The position numbers and the translations under genes were made by a program. From an uncultured Anaerolineae bacterium (GTDB lineage Bacteria > Chloroflexota > Anaerolineae > Anaerolineales > Villigracilaceae): DNA of 33,374 nt. The stretch spans positions 1 through 33,374 of the forward strand of contig CAINXK010000332.1 in assembly GCA_903854805.1 (NCBI GenBank). Direction: 5' to 3'. The notes beneath the pieces are model-generated. The model was not told the origin of the DNA. It made no database searches and saw only the letters and a list, made by a program, of their open reading frames with translations. Below are positions 32,978 to 33,374 of this stretch, piece after piece (the first letter of the stretch is position 1; each line of letters opens with the position of its first letter).

Positions 32978-33374
32978 TTATTTGAAATCTACCAGGAATT
33001 TCTGGACAGCTGCCTGATCGTCACGAGAGAAGAAGGCATTCGCAACGACATGGTAGTACTCGTTCTTTTCTCCGTTGAGCGCCATAAGAGCCGCTTTGAC
33101 AGAATCACCGCCCATCGAACGTGGTGCTTGGCCGGTAACTGCCTGGAGAATATTATCGTCAGCAGCCAACATCTCGGCCAACTGTGTGCTGATGTCGGTA
33201 CCGAAAACAAAGACCTTGCCAGACAGACCCATGGTGCGCACTGCGATCACTTCGCCGACCGTACCACCCTCATTCTCAGACCACAGAATGTTGATCTTGG
33301 GGTTGGCTTGCAGCATGCTCTCGGCCATGGTTGAACCAACATCAGGCATGAAACCTTCCTGATTGGCTACTTCG
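32978..33374 (-). CDS. Sugar-binding protein, RbsB type (C-terminal part, runs off the window)
   Basis: The last 131 residues of a periplasmic-binding-protein (Peripla_BP_4) gene whose start lies beyond the right edge. Visible family features are the linker region AESMLQANPKINILWSENE, the hinge stretch VFVFGTDIS and a C-terminus ending KFLVDFK. It is the first visible gene of the CUT2 importer operon and would bind the monosaccharide outside the membrane. Ligand cannot be deduced from this fragment. Confidence 0.87.
   Translation of the reverse strand, partial: EVANQEGFMPDVGSTMAESMLQANPKINILWSENEGGTVGEVIAVRTMGLSGKVFVFGTDISTQLAEMLAADDNILQAVTGQAPRSMGGDSVKAALMALNGEKNEYYHVVANAFFSRDDQAAVQKFLVDFK

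Noticed and set aside
1..33374. tRNA, rRNA, CRISPR arrays and transposase genes
   Set aside because: No cloverleaf, rRNA-like stretch, regularly spaced repeat array or transposase motif was recognised anywhere.

Overview
All convincing genes in this window lie on the minus strand, so it reads biologically from right to left. Composition is about 50% GC. The gene content suggests an anaerobic or fermentative, carbohydrate-degrading bacterium, most likely Chloroflexota (Anaerolineae-like). The clues are a very large XRE-HTH/NB-ARC/TPR regulator, a sugar-binding lipoprotein with an Ala/Pro/Glu-rich linker, and many URO-D/corrinoid proteins mixed with sugar genes. This taxonomic call is inferred from style; there is no marker gene.

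Right block (33374 to 22613). A ribose-type ABC importer (partial substrate-binding protein, ATPase, permease) is followed by three uroporphyrinogen-decarboxylase-superfamily (URO-D) proteins, a mutarotase-fold protein, an unusual protein with an unfamiliar N-terminal domain fused to a GmhA-like sugar isomerase, and a HldE-like PfkB kinase. Downstream is a decayed gene interrupted by a 114-bp palindromic, MITE-like element.

Middle-right block (22525 to 17980). A ROK kinase, an MtaA-like URO-D methyltransferase and its corrinoid protein come first, then a rhamnose mutarotase and a fifth URO-D protein. Together these two blocks look like an uptake and catabolic system for an unusual, possibly O-methylated, sugar with corrinoid-dependent methyl transfer. 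That function is inference.

Middle block (17181 to 14814). A small CBM6-like protein, an aldo/keto reductase and an SDR form a short operon. The large XRE-STAND-TPR regulator follows (14281 to 11720) and ends in a clean intrinsic terminator.

Left block (11303 to 319). This operon for unsaturated uronic acids holds a sugar-binding lipoprotein, two permeases, GH105 and GH88 unsaturated glycuronyl hydrolases, a KduI/IolB isomerase, a KduD-type reductase, an aldehyde dehydrogenase, KDG kinase, and a KDPG aldolase fused to a VOC domain. It should carry unsaturated oligosaccharide ends to pyruvate and glyceraldehyde-3-phosphate. No polysaccharide lyase, sulfatase or MalK-type ATPase is in the window.

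The best regulatory signal is a 26-bp element with three ACAA boxes at exact 11-bp steps. It occurs upstream of both the left operon and the CBM6 operon, 24/26 identical. In both places it lies exactly 13 bp upstream of a TTGGA(G/T)-N17-TATACT promoter. The two sites flank the regulator gene, which points to a small local regulon.
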